NCBI GenBank assembly: GCA_018057825.1
Contig: JAGPCY010000004.1
Location: forward strand, 124,001-188,000
Direction: 5' to 3'
DNA from: Kofleriaceae bacterium
Lineage (GTDB): Bacteria > Myxococcota_A > Polyangia > Haliangiales > Haliangiaceae
Length of the DNA: 64,000 nucleotides
Translations under genes and position numbers: made by a program
Shown here: positions 48,919-59,807 of the stretch, one piece after another
Numbering within the stretch: position 1 is the first letter of the stretch
Layout: every line of letters begins with the position of its first letter
Notes under the pieces: model-generated
Database searches by the model: none
What the model saw: the letters and a program-made list of their open reading frames with translations, nothing else
Told to the model about the DNA's origin: nothing

Positions 48919-49152
48919 CTACGCGATCAACTTCAGCGACGGCGCCAGCGCCGCGGCCACCGGCTGGGCCAGCGATCGGGTCCTCTGGCGGGCCAGCCAC
49001 TCGTCGAGGTCGCCGAGGTTCATGCGCACGATCCCTCCGACCTTGAAGATCGGCAGCGGATCGGGGTCGCGCTGGGCCATGTAGCGGCACCACCGCTCGG
49101 AGCGGCCGAGCGCCGAAGCGATGCTCTTCCAGGTTTCGACGTAGTTGCTCAT
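48919..49152 (-). CDS. Small helix-turn-helix DNA-binding protein (excisionase/HTH_17-like)
   Basis: 77 residues. WKSIASALGRSERWCRYMAQR forms the helix-turn-helix, and PLPIFKVGGIVRMNLGDLDEWLARQR is the typical second half of excisionase/AlpA-type domains. The C-terminus is short and hydrophobic. Such proteins usually control mobile elements or act as transcription factors. No integrase or att site is seen within reach, so a phage link is not supported. The ATG at 49152 has no clear Shine-Dalgarno. It is separate from its neighbours and its 3' end meets a hexamer array. Confidence 0.82.
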   Translation of the reverse strand: MSNYVETWKSIASALGRSERWCRYMAQRDPDPLPIFKVGGIVRMNLGDLDEWLARQRTRSLAQPVAAALAPSLKLIA

Positions 49153-49297
49153 GGGGGCGTGGTCCTGCCGGGGTTCGCCAACGTAGACGCAGGGCGAAGA
49201 CGATCTTCCCGCGCTCCCAGAGGTAGAGCCCGATGGCCGCCAGATGTGACAGGAGAAAACGCCTGACCCGGCGGTGGCGCGACCACCAGGTGGGGTC

Positions 49298-49303
49298 TAT
49301 CCT
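49298..49303 (+). promoter_or_regulatory. Putative leaderless -10 box for the S55 peptidase gene
   Basis: TATCCT, ending 7 nt before the ATG at 49311. Confidence 0.45.
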
Positions 49304-49310
49304 CCCGGGG

Positions 49311-51190
<1,880 letters not shown>

Positions 51191-51194
<4 letters not shown>

Positions 51195-53311
51195 AGCGCA
51201 TCGCCCTCATCGCCGCGGCCGCCGCCGCGGTCCCCGCCGCCGCCACCGCGGTCGCCACCGCTGGTCCCACCTCGACGTGGTCGATCGAGACCTACGGCCA
51301 GTTCGACGCCGGCGACGCCACCGACGCCTACCTGACGTCGCTCGGCGAGGTTCGCCCGGGCTGGCAGACCACCCGGGTCGCCCTCGAGGGCGACGGCGTT
51401 TGGGCGGCGCTGCGCACCGGCCCAGGGGTGTTCGTCCTCGGCACCGACGCCGAGGGCGCGGTGGTCAAGGTCGAGGGTGGCAAGGCCACCAAGCTGACCG
51501 CGATCCCCGGCGCGATCGCCACGATCGCCCTGGCCCAGGCCGGCGGGGCGCTGTACGCCGGCGGCCTGCCCTCGGACACGATCTGGAAGCTCGACGGCGG
51601 CAAGGCGGTGGCCTTCGCCAAGCTGCCCGAGGTCGAGACCGTGTGGGCCCTGGCCGCCGGCGCTGACGGCACGCTCTACGCCGGCACCGGCCCGGCCGGC
51701 AAGGTGTTCGCGATCGACCGTGCCGGCAAGGCTCGCCTGTTGTTCGACACCGAGGACAAGCGGGTCACCGCGGTCACCGTGACCTCGGACGGCGCCGTGT
51801 GGTTCGGCACCAGCGAGCGGGCCCTGGTCTTCCGCTACGACCCCAAGACCAAGACCACGCGGGCGATGGCCGACTTCGCCGGCAACGAGATCGCCGCGAT
51901 CGCCGAGGCCGGCGGCGCCGTCGTGGTGGCCGCCAACGATCTGGCCGAGCCGCCGATCGGGCCGACCAAGAGCGCGTCGGTGGTCGCCGCGGCCGAGAAG
52001 CCCGGCAGCCCCAAGGGCCAGGCCGCCAAGCTGCCCGAGGTCGGCTCGAAGCCGGGCGCCGACAAGGACACGCCGGGCAACGCCGACACCCAGCGCAAGG
52101 GCGCGCGCAAAGGCAAGGGCGCGCTGTTTCGGGTCGGCGCCGACGGTCAGCTCGAGCAGCTCCACGCCCTGACCCAGACCTACTTCACCTCGATCGCGGT
52201 CGGCCCCGACGGCGCGATCTACGCCGGCGCCGCCGACAAGGGGCGGGTCTACCTGGTCGAGCCCGACGACACCGTCGCGACCGCCTTCGACGTCGACGAG
52301 CGCGCGGTGGCCCAGCTCCTGTGGGACAGCGGCAAGCTGGCCTTCACCACCGACGACACCGCTGCCCTGTACCGGGCCGGCGACAAGGCCACCGGCGCCA
52401 AGTACGTGAGCGACGTGTTCGACGCCAAGGGCCCATCGCAGTGGGGCCGCCTGGTCTGGCAGGGCACCGGCAAGCTCACGGTCGAGACCCGCAGCGGCTA
52501 CACCGCCAAGCCCGGCGTCGGCTGGAGCGAGTGGGTCGCCCCGACCAAGCCGAGCGCCAGCGGCGGCGGCCTGATCGGCGGCGCGATCGCCAGCGAGCCC
52601 GGGCGCTACCTCCAATTCCGGGTCAGCCTCCCGGCCGACGGCGCGCTGCGCCGGGTCACCGCGTACTACCTGCCGAGCAACCGCGCGACCCAGCTCGAGG
52701 ACGTGACCGTCGAGCTAGCCAGCCGCGACGAGCGCCCGACCATGAAGGAGGCCGCGGCCAAGGCCCGCAACCCGATCATGAAGGTCAAGTGGAAGATCGA
52801 CAACGCCGACGGCGACGACACCAGCTACACGCTGGCGGTCCGGCGCGACGGCGAGGCCAACTGGCGGGCCCTGGCCCTGGGCAAGCCGCCGTTCACCGGC
52901 ACCAGCTTCGACTGGAACACCGAGACCTTCGCCGACGGCTGGTATCGCCTGCGGGTGACGTCGTCGGACGCGATCGCCAACCCGCCCGAGCGCGCCCTCG
53001 AGGCGGCCAAGACCTCGGCGCTGTTCGTGGTCGACAATAGCCCGCCGACCATCGACGGGCTGAGCGTCAAGGGCGGCAAGGCCGCGGCCACCGTGACCGA
53101 CGCCCTGACCGTGGTCAGCGAGTTCGCGTTCGCGATCGACGACGAGCCGTGGCGGCCGGCGTCGACCGGCGACGGGCTGTTCGACGATCTCACCGAGACC
53201 TTGCGCCTGACCGTGCCGAGCCTGGCCAAGGGCACGCACACCTTGTCGGTCCGCGCCGCCGACGCCAGCGGCAACGTCGCCGCCGCGACCACGACCTTCG
53301 TCGTCCCGTAG
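51191..53311 (+). CDS. Exported beta-propeller protein coupled to the S55 peptidase
   Basis: 706 residues, GTG start, Ala-rich cleavable signal peptide. Residues ~40-420 form a beta-propeller with repeated AVGPDGAIYAGAADKGRVYLV and GADGTLYAGTGPAGKVFAID blades. A Lys/Pro-rich insert (~255-300) interrupts it. C-terminal domains are Ig/fibronectin-like (VKWKIDNADGDDTSYTLAVR, VDNSPPTIDGLSVKGG, RAADASGNVAAATTTFVVP). It overlaps the peptidase gene by 4 bp, so it is probably a substrate, partner or cargo of that enzyme. No catalytic residues are seen. Confidence 0.82.
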
Positions 53312-53415
53312 CGGGGCCGCGGCCGCGCGCCGGTCGATCGGCGCCTCGCGGTCGCGCGATCGAAAAACCCGGTTCCCGCACCCCACCCGCAGCCGAGCTT
53401 TGGCATGCTCTCGCC

Positions 53416-56400
53416 ATGAAGCACGTGTGGGAGCGTCTCGGGGTTCTGGGGGTGGCGGTCGGGGTCATGACCGCGCTGACTGGTTGCACGCGGTGGGCGG
53501 AGCCGCCGCGCTACGGAAGCCTCAAGGCCGATCCGCAGCGACCGTTCGACTACGATCATCGGATCGAGCTGTTCGAGACCGGCAACGGCCTGCGGTTCGC
53601 GGTCCGGCGCGACGCGCGCGCCGGCGTCGCGACCATCGACGTCCGCTACGCCGCCGGCGCCGCGGTCGATCCGCCGGGGCGGGCCGGGCTGGCTCACCTG
53701 GTCGAGCACCTCATGTTCGCGCTTCGCCCGGCGCCGGGCGCGCCGACCTTGGCGGCCGAGCTCGATCGCTTCGCCCTCGACTACAACGCCGCGACCTACG
53801 CCGACGCCACCCACTACCGGACCACGGTCCCGGTCGCGCAGCTCGCCGACGCCCTGGCTCTCGAGGCCCGGCGCATGACCGCCCAGTGCGACCACCTCGC
53901 CGACGCCGAGCTCGAGCGCGAGCGCGACGTGGTGCGGGCCGAGAACGCCCAGCGCGGGGCCGCGGTCCGCCGCCAGCTCGCCGAGGCCATCTTCGGCGCC
54001 GATCATCCCTACGCCCGGCCGGTGTCGTCCGATCAGATCGTCGACGCCACCCGCGCCGAGATCTGCGCGTTCATCACCGCGCACTACGCCCCGGATCGAG
54101 CGGTGCTGGTCGTGACCGGCGACGTCGACGTCGCCGCCGCGCGGGCCCTGATCGGCCGCACCTTCGGCGTCCTTACCCGCCGCGGCGCCGGGGCGCGCCC
54201 CGGTGTGCCCGCGCCGCCGGCCTTCACCGGCCAGGAGGTCACGATCACCGCGCCGGTCGGTCGACCCATCGCCGCGGTCGCGGTGCGCGCGCCGGGCGAC
54301 AGTCGCACCGGCTCGGCGACCTTCGAGCTGGCGGCGATGCTGCTCGACGATCGGCTCGGTCGGAGCGACGCGCGCCACCGCTGGATCACCGACCGCAACG
54401 TCGCCTGGCTGGGCGACGCGCGGGTCCCGGTCTTGGTGCTGGCCCTCGAAGTGTCCGACCTCGGCCAGCTCGACGCCGCGTACGAGGAACTCTACCAGGC
54501 CATCGACGACGTCGGTCGCTACCGCGGCTCCTCGCTGCTGTCGACGGTGGTGGCCGCGCAGCACCTGGCGCGGTGGGACAGCGCCAGCCAGCGCGGCGAG
54601 CGGATCGCGCGCTACCTCCAGCACGCCGATCACAACTGGTTCGTGCTTCAGGATCTGCGCGAGATCGCCACGCCGTGGCACGACGCCTTCCGGCTCCACG
54701 CGCCGGCCTTCGCCAAGGACGCTACCGTGCGGGTGACGATCCGCCCTGGGGCCGCCGGGACCACCGCGCCCGGGCGCGCCCTGGCCCTGACCGAGCGCGA
54801 CCTCCACGTCTGGCGGGTGCCGGTCGATCTCGCCGAGGCCGATCGCCCGGCGGCCCAGCCGCCCTCGGCTCGCGTCGGCGCCGCCCTCGAGCGCTATCAG
54901 CTCGCCAATGGCCTGACCGTCGAGCTGGCCCCCGACGACGACAGCGCGATGGTCGACATGCGACTGGTGTTCCCGGTCGGCTACGCTCACGCCGCGGCCG
55001 ACGCGCCGGTGGTGCCGACCGCCGCCGCCGAGTTCCTCGACTTCGATCGCGAGGGCTACTACTCGTCGTCGGAGCTGCGCCGCCTCGTGTGGGCCACCAG
55101 TCGCGGTACCAGCGTCGACGTCGCGGTCAGCGCGCGCGCGACCACCTTCGCCGCCGCCGGCCTCTACCACTACGCCGACTGGCATCTGTGGTACCTGGCG
55201 TCGCTGATCGATCAGGGCCGCTACGAGAGCCTGGTCGTCGATCGGGCGCGCGCCCTGGGACGCCGCCTGGCGGCCCGCGACGCCGACCGCGCCAACATCG
55301 TCGACGAGGGTCGACGCGCTTACCTCGAGCGCCTGTACGGCGTCGGTCACCCGTTCACGCGCGAGCCGCCGTCGACCGGGCTGGCCTTCGCGCAGCTCGC
55401 GGTCGGCACGCTCGAGGCGTGGAAGCGCGCCTACTACCGGCCGCGCGGCGCCACCCTGATCGTCAGCGGCCGCTTCGATCGGGCGCGGATGCGCACGGTG
55501 ATCGACGAGCTGTTCGGGCCGTGGGCCGACGTCGCGCCGGCGCCGACCCCCGCGGTCCCGACCGCCACCCCGGCGTCGACCGCGAGCTGGTTCGCCTTCG
55601 TCGATCCCGACGCCCGCCAGGTCTTCGTCGACGTCGCCTTCGCGGTGCCGCCCGTCGATACCTCCGACGCCCATGACGTGGTGGTCGAGATGTTGACCGA
55701 CGAGCTGCGCGACGTCCGTGAAGGGATGGCCGCCAGCTACGGCGTGCGCGCGCACCTCGCGACCAGCGCCCAGGGCGGGGCGCTGTGGGTCGACGGCGCG
55801 GTCGATCGCGGTCGCGCCGGCGCGGCCGCGCGCCGCATCCTCGACGTGATCGCCCGCGTGCGCACCGAGCCGGCGATCCGCCGCGCCGCCTTCGTGCGGG
55901 CGCGGCAACGGCTGGTTCGCGCGGCCCAGGACCGCGGGGCCGGCGCGTCGGTGACCGCCAACCGGCGTGCCGCCGCCGCCGCCGCCGGTCAGGGCGCCCG
56001 CCCGGTCGACGATCAGGTCGCGCGCTACGCCCAGGTCACCCTGGCCCAGGTCGAGGCCATCCTCGCCACCGAGCTCGACCCGGCGCGCCAGGTCCTGGCG
56101 CTGTCCGGTCGCGACGCCGATCTCACCGCGGCCTACGCCGAGCTCGGCCACGAGCCCGAGCGCTTCGCGCCGGCGGCCGACGCGCCCCCGCCGCCCCGCG
56201 ACGACGCCGACGAGCCGCAGGAGCCGGCGCCGACCGCCGCGACCCCGGCCACGGTCGCGCTGCGCGTCGGGGTCGCGCCCGACCGTCGCCTGTACCACGG
56301 CGATCGCGCGATCGGCCGCGACGAGTTCCTGCGGATCGCCGGGCGCCAGGACGTGCTCGATCGCATGCGCAACCGGCTGTGGCTGCGGCTCGGCATGGCC

Positions 56401-56721
56401 GGGCTCGGGGCCGCGGCGCTGGTCGGCGGGGCGATCTACGGCTGGAGCCACTCGTGCGCTGACGATCTGCCGGCCCGCGAGGCGGAGGCCTGCGAGGCCG
56501 AGCACTCCCAGCGTCGCCAGCTCGGCGGCTTCACGGCGCTCGGCGGCGCGGCGCTCCTGGTCACCGCGCACTACCTGTCCAACCGCGCCCCCAGCAGCGA
56601 CGAGCTGCGCGACATCTCGGTCGATCACAACACCGGTCGTCGTCGTCGCGCCGCCGCCGCGGTGGTCGCGCCGGTCATCTCCGACCGCGTCGTCGGGCTG
56701 ACCGTGGCCTTGCCGTTCTGA
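53416..56721 (+). CDS. M16-family metallopeptidase lipoprotein with C-terminal membrane helices
   Basis: 1101 residues, lipobox ALTGC (Cys24). The catalytic half has the inverted zinc motif HLVEH (94-98) and the third ligand Glu176 in ERDVVRAENAQR. A second M16 copy (~490 on, RYQLANGLTVELAPDDDSAM) lacks the zinc motif, as is normal for the non-catalytic half. After ~930 comes an unusual tail with an Arg/His-rich segment and two membrane helices (LGMAGLGAAALVGGAIYGW, LGGFTALGGAALLVTAHYL) with Cys between them. M16 enzymes degrade peptides. A second M16 gene follows 133 bp downstream. The layout predicts an outer-membrane-anchored peptidase. Confidence 0.88.
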   Translation: MKHVWERLGVLGVAVGVMTALTGCTRWAEPPRYGSLKADPQRPFDYDHRIELFETGNGLRFAVRRDARAGVATIDVRYAAGAAVDPPGRAGLAHLVEHLMFALRPAPGAPTLAAELDRFALDYNAATYADATHYRTTVPVAQLADALALEARRMTAQCDHLADAELERERDVVRAENAQRGAAVRRQLAEAIFGADHPYARPVSSDQIVDATRAEICAFITAHYAPDRAVLVVTGDVDVAAARALIGRTFGVLTRRGAGARPGVPAPPAFTGQEVTITAPVGRPIAAVAVRAPGDSRTGSATFELAAMLLDDRLGRSDARHRWITDRNVAWLGDARVPVLVLALEVSDLGQLDAAYEELYQAIDDVGRYRGSSLLSTVVAAQHLARWDSASQRGERIARYLQHADHNWFVLQDLREIATPWHDAFRLHAPAFAKDATVRVTIRPGAAGTTAPGRALALTERDLHVWRVPVDLAEADRPAAQPPSARVGAALERYQLANGLTVELAPDDDSAMVDMRLVFPVGYAHAAADAPVVPTAAAEFLDFDREGYYSSSELRRLVWATSRGTSVDVAVSARATTFAAAGLYHYADWHLWYLASLIDQGRYESLVVDRARALGRRLAARDADRANIVDEGRRAYLERLYGVGHPFTREPPSTGLAFAQLAVGTLEAWKRAYYRPRGATLIVSGRFDRARMRTVIDELFGPWADVAPAPTPAVPTATPASTASWFAFVDPDARQVFVDVAFAVPPVDTSDAHDVVVEMLTDELRDVREGMAASYGVRAHLATSAQGGALWVDGAVDRGRAGAAARRILDVIARVRTEPAIRRAAFVRARQRLVRAAQDRGAGASVTANRRAAAAAAGQGARPVDDQVARYAQVTLAQVEAILATELDPARQVLALSGRDADLTAAYAELGHEPERFAPAADAPPPPRDDADEPQEPAPTAATPATVALRVGVAPDRRLYHGDRAIGRDEFLRIAGRQDVLDRMRNRLWLRLGMAGLGAAALVGGAIYGWSHSCADDLPAREAEACEAEHSQRRQLGGFTALGGAALLVTAHYLSNRAPSSDELRDISVDHNTGRRRRAAAAVVAPVISDRVVGLTVALPF

Positions 56722-56854
56722 GACGAGCGGGCGCCGCGCGCGTCGTCGCGCCCTGCCGAAGAGGTCCGTTCCGGAATCTGCCGCTTCTCGAGGCCTCGCG
56801 ATCGTGTCATCGTCGCAGCGAGCCGCGCGGGGGTGCGCGGACTCGGAGGTGTAG

Positions 56855-59650
56855 ATGCGATCGAACTCTCTTCTATTCGTCGGCGCGCTCGGCGTCCTGG
56901 TCGGCTGCGGCTCGAGCCAGCCCAACTTCGGCAGCCTCGAGGCCAACCGCCGCAGCCTGACGGTGCGCAGTGACGTCCAGCTCCTCGAGTTGACCAACGG
57001 CATGATCGTGGCCCTGGCGCCCGACACCCGGACCAACCTGGTGACGGTCGACATGCGCTACCAGGTCGGCGCGGCCCAGGACCCGGCGGGGCGCAGCGGG
57101 CTGGCTCACCTGGCCGAACACCTTACGTTCCAGGTCCCCGGCGACAGCGCCGGCACGCCGCTGTTCGACAAGCTGAACGGCCTCGCGCTCAGCTTCAACG
57201 CCTTCACGACCCACGACGTGACCCACTACACCGCGACCGCCCTGGCCGATCGCCTCGACGCCCTGCTCGAGCTCGAGGCCCGGCGCCTCGAGACCCCGTG
57301 CAGCGCGGTGGCCGGCCCGCGGTTCGTGCGCGAGCGCGACGTCGTCCTCGAGGAGGAGGCCCAGCGCAAGACCACCTGGACCGACGTACTGGGCGAGATC
57401 GATCGCCAGGTGTGGGGCGCCGATCACCCCTACGCGCGCGGGGTCGGTAGCCGCGAGGTCGCGGCCGCGACCCAGGCCGAGGCCTGCGCCTTCGTCGACC
57501 GCTACTACGTGCCCACGCGAGCCATCCTCGTGGTCAGCGGCAACTTCGATCCCGCGGTCATGCAACCGCGCATCGGGCGGCGCTTCGGGCCGATCGCCCG
57601 GGTCAGCGACGCCCCGGGGCCGAGCCTGCCGCCGGCCCTCCGCCTGCGCGGGACCAAGAGCGAGCACTACGCCGACGTCGAGCGGCCGACCGCGCTCATC
57701 TACCTGGACGCGCCGTCGTGGGGCAGCGACGACCAGCCGCTCCACGACGCGATGATCTCGGCGGTCGGCAGCGCGCTCCTCGACCTCGATCGCCGCGAGG
57801 CGTGGGTGGTCGACACCGCGATCGGCTACGTCGGCGCGGGCCACCGCCGGGCCACCCTGGTGATGGTCGAGGTGTCCGATCCAGCCCGGCTCGCCGACGT
57901 GACCCGCGCGGTCCTCGCCGCCGGCACCGGCATCCTGGTCGACGACGATGACGACGGCGACGCCGATGACGACAACGACCCCGACGACCAGGACATCGTG
58001 CATCAGCTCGCGTCGCTGCGCGGCCGGCTGCAGACCAGCACGATCACCGCCGCCGATCGGCCGATCGGCCGCGGCGCCCTCCTGGCCGACTACCTGACCT
58101 TCACCAGCCACCGCGACTTCGCGCTCCACGACATGCGCGGCAACGATGCGATCACCGGCAACCGCCTGCGGGCCTACGCCGCCGAGCGGTTCCGCGCCGA
58201 GCGCGTCCACGTCGCGACGGTGATCCCGAGCGGGCGGGGCGGCACCGGCCGGGCTGCGGTCGCGCTGGCCGGGCCGACCTACGATCTGTCGCCGGCGCAG
58301 TTGCCGGTCGACCCGGCGGCGGCGGCGACGCCGCTCAAGCTGCCGCCGATCGAGGTGCCGGTCACGATCGAGCGCTTGCGCCTCGACAATGGCCTGCGCA
58401 TCCTCCTGTATGCCGCGCCGGGCAGCCCGACGTTCGAGGCCCGGATGGTCTTCCCGGCCGGTCGCGTCGACGAGCGCCGCGGCGAGCGCGGCGTCGCCGC
58501 CCTGGCCACCGATCTGTTGTGGCACGACTTCGATCGCCAGTATCCGGCGCGCACCGTGGCGCTGGTGAACTGGGCGCTGCGCCTGGGCACGGCGATCGAC
58601 ACCTCGGTCGGCGAGGAGTTCACGATCTTCGGCGTCCGCGGCCTGGCGATGTTCGGCGACTGGCACCTGTGGCGCCTGGCGTGGCTGCTCCACCAGGGCG
58701 TGTACCGCGAGGGCGATCTGGCGACCGCTCGCCAGGATCTGCGCGAGGCCGGCGATCGGGAGACCTCGCCGTCGGGGGTGGCGTTCCGCGAGCGGCTGTG
58801 GGGCCGTCGCCATCCCTACGCCCTGCCGCCGCCGAGCGCCGAGGATCTGGCCGAGCTCACGCGCGGTCAGCTCGCCGCCTGGCGCGACGCCCGCTTCGGC
58901 GTCGACGGCGCCACCTTGATCGTGGCGGGCGGCTTCGATCCGGCGGCGATGCGCCGGCACCTGGGCGAGCTGTTCTCGCCGCTGCCGCGCGGCCGGGCCG
59001 CGGCGCGGGCGGCCCTGCCGGACCCGGTCCCGACCCCAGGCCCGAGCTGGATCGGCACGCGGATCCCGACCGCCGATCAGGTGGCGCTGTACGTGAGCTT
59101 CGCCGCGCGCTCGGAGCGCCAGCGCGATCGCGCGGCGCGCCAGGTGCTTACCGCGATGCTCGAGGATCGCCTGCGCGCGCTGCGCGAAGGGCTGGGCGCC
59201 ACCTACGGCGCCAGCGCCGGCTACGCCGCTGGGGTCGGCGGCTCGACCCTCGACGTCTACGCCGCCCTCGATCCGGTGCGAGCGCCGAAGGCCGCGGCCG
59301 CGGCCCTGGCGGCGATCCGCTCCCTGCGCGACGACCCGACCGGCGCGGCGGCTGCCGCCGACTTCGTGCGGGCGCGGCGCCGCTTGGTCGGCGAGGCCCT
59401 GGCGGCGTCGATCGATCCGGCCGACGTCGCCGACGAGCTCGAGTGGGTCGTGCGCAACGGCGGCGACGTCAGCGCCCTCGGGCGCCAGGCCGAGGCCTAC
59501 GCGCGGCTGACCCTGGCCGATGTCGCGGCGGTCGCGCGGGGCGACCTCGATCCGGCGCGCATGGTGGTGTCGGTCGACGGCCGCGCCGAGCCCGCGGCCG
59601 CGGTCCTGGCCGAGCTGGGCGCGACTGACGTCGAGTGGTTCGACGAGTAG
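56855..59650 (+). CDS. M16-family metallopeptidase lipoprotein
   Basis: 931 residues, lipobox VLVGC (Cys18). Zinc motif HLAEH (85-89) and the downstream Glu in ERDVVLEEEAQR are intact. The second M16 half starts near 505 (RLRLDNGLRILLYAAPGSP) and lacks the zinc motif. Between the halves is an acidic stretch near 365-385, DDDDDGDADDDNDPDDQD, which could bind calcium. GGAGGT lies 4 nt before the ATG, a clear Shine-Dalgarno. It is shorter than the preceding M16 protein and has no C-terminal helices. The two are paralogues and may act as a pair, as M16B subunits often do. Confidence 0.92.
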   Translation: MRSNSLLFVGALGVLVGCGSSQPNFGSLEANRRSLTVRSDVQLLELTNGMIVALAPDTRTNLVTVDMRYQVGAAQDPAGRSGLAHLAEHLTFQVPGDSAGTPLFDKLNGLALSFNAFTTHDVTHYTATALADRLDALLELEARRLETPCSAVAGPRFVRERDVVLEEEAQRKTTWTDVLGEIDRQVWGADHPYARGVGSREVAAATQAEACAFVDRYYVPTRAILVVSGNFDPAVMQPRIGRRFGPIARVSDAPGPSLPPALRLRGTKSEHYADVERPTALIYLDAPSWGSDDQPLHDAMISAVGSALLDLDRREAWVVDTAIGYVGAGHRRATLVMVEVSDPARLADVTRAVLAAGTGILVDDDDDGDADDDNDPDDQDIVHQLASLRGRLQTSTITAADRPIGRGALLADYLTFTSHRDFALHDMRGNDAITGNRLRAYAAERFRAERVHVATVIPSGRGGTGRAAVALAGPTYDLSPAQLPVDPAAAATPLKLPPIEVPVTIERLRLDNGLRILLYAAPGSPTFEARMVFPAGRVDERRGERGVAALATDLLWHDFDRQYPARTVALVNWALRLGTAIDTSVGEEFTIFGVRGLAMFGDWHLWRLAWLLHQGVYREGDLATARQDLREAGDRETSPSGVAFRERLWGRRHPYALPPPSAEDLAELTRGQLAAWRDARFGVDGATLIVAGGFDPAAMRRHLGELFSPLPRGRAAARAALPDPVPTPGPSWIGTRIPTADQVALYVSFAARSERQRDRAARQVLTAMLEDRLRALREGLGATYGASAGYAAGVGGSTLDVYAALDPVRAPKAAAAALAAIRSLRDDPTGAAAAADFVRARRRLVGEALAASIDPADVADELEWVVRNGGDVSALGRQAEAYARLTLADVAAVARGDLDPARMVVSVDGRAEPAAAVLAELGATDVEWFDE

Positions 59651-59807
59651 CCGAGGGCTGGGCCTGGACGAGTTGTGATCGCGATCGCGGGGCGGCGATC
59701 GCGGCTTGCGGTCGGACCGGGGGCTGGGGTAGGTTCGACGAATCCGGGCAGGGGCGGCTTTCCCCGACGGCCCGGCGACACGCCTCCGAGGCGGTAGGGA
59801 GAGCACG

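Noticed and set aside
48919-49152. HTH_17-like protein as evidence of a prophage or integrative element
   Set aside because: No integrase, attachment repeats, tRNA or phage structural genes are visible nearby, so a stand-alone regulator is more likely.
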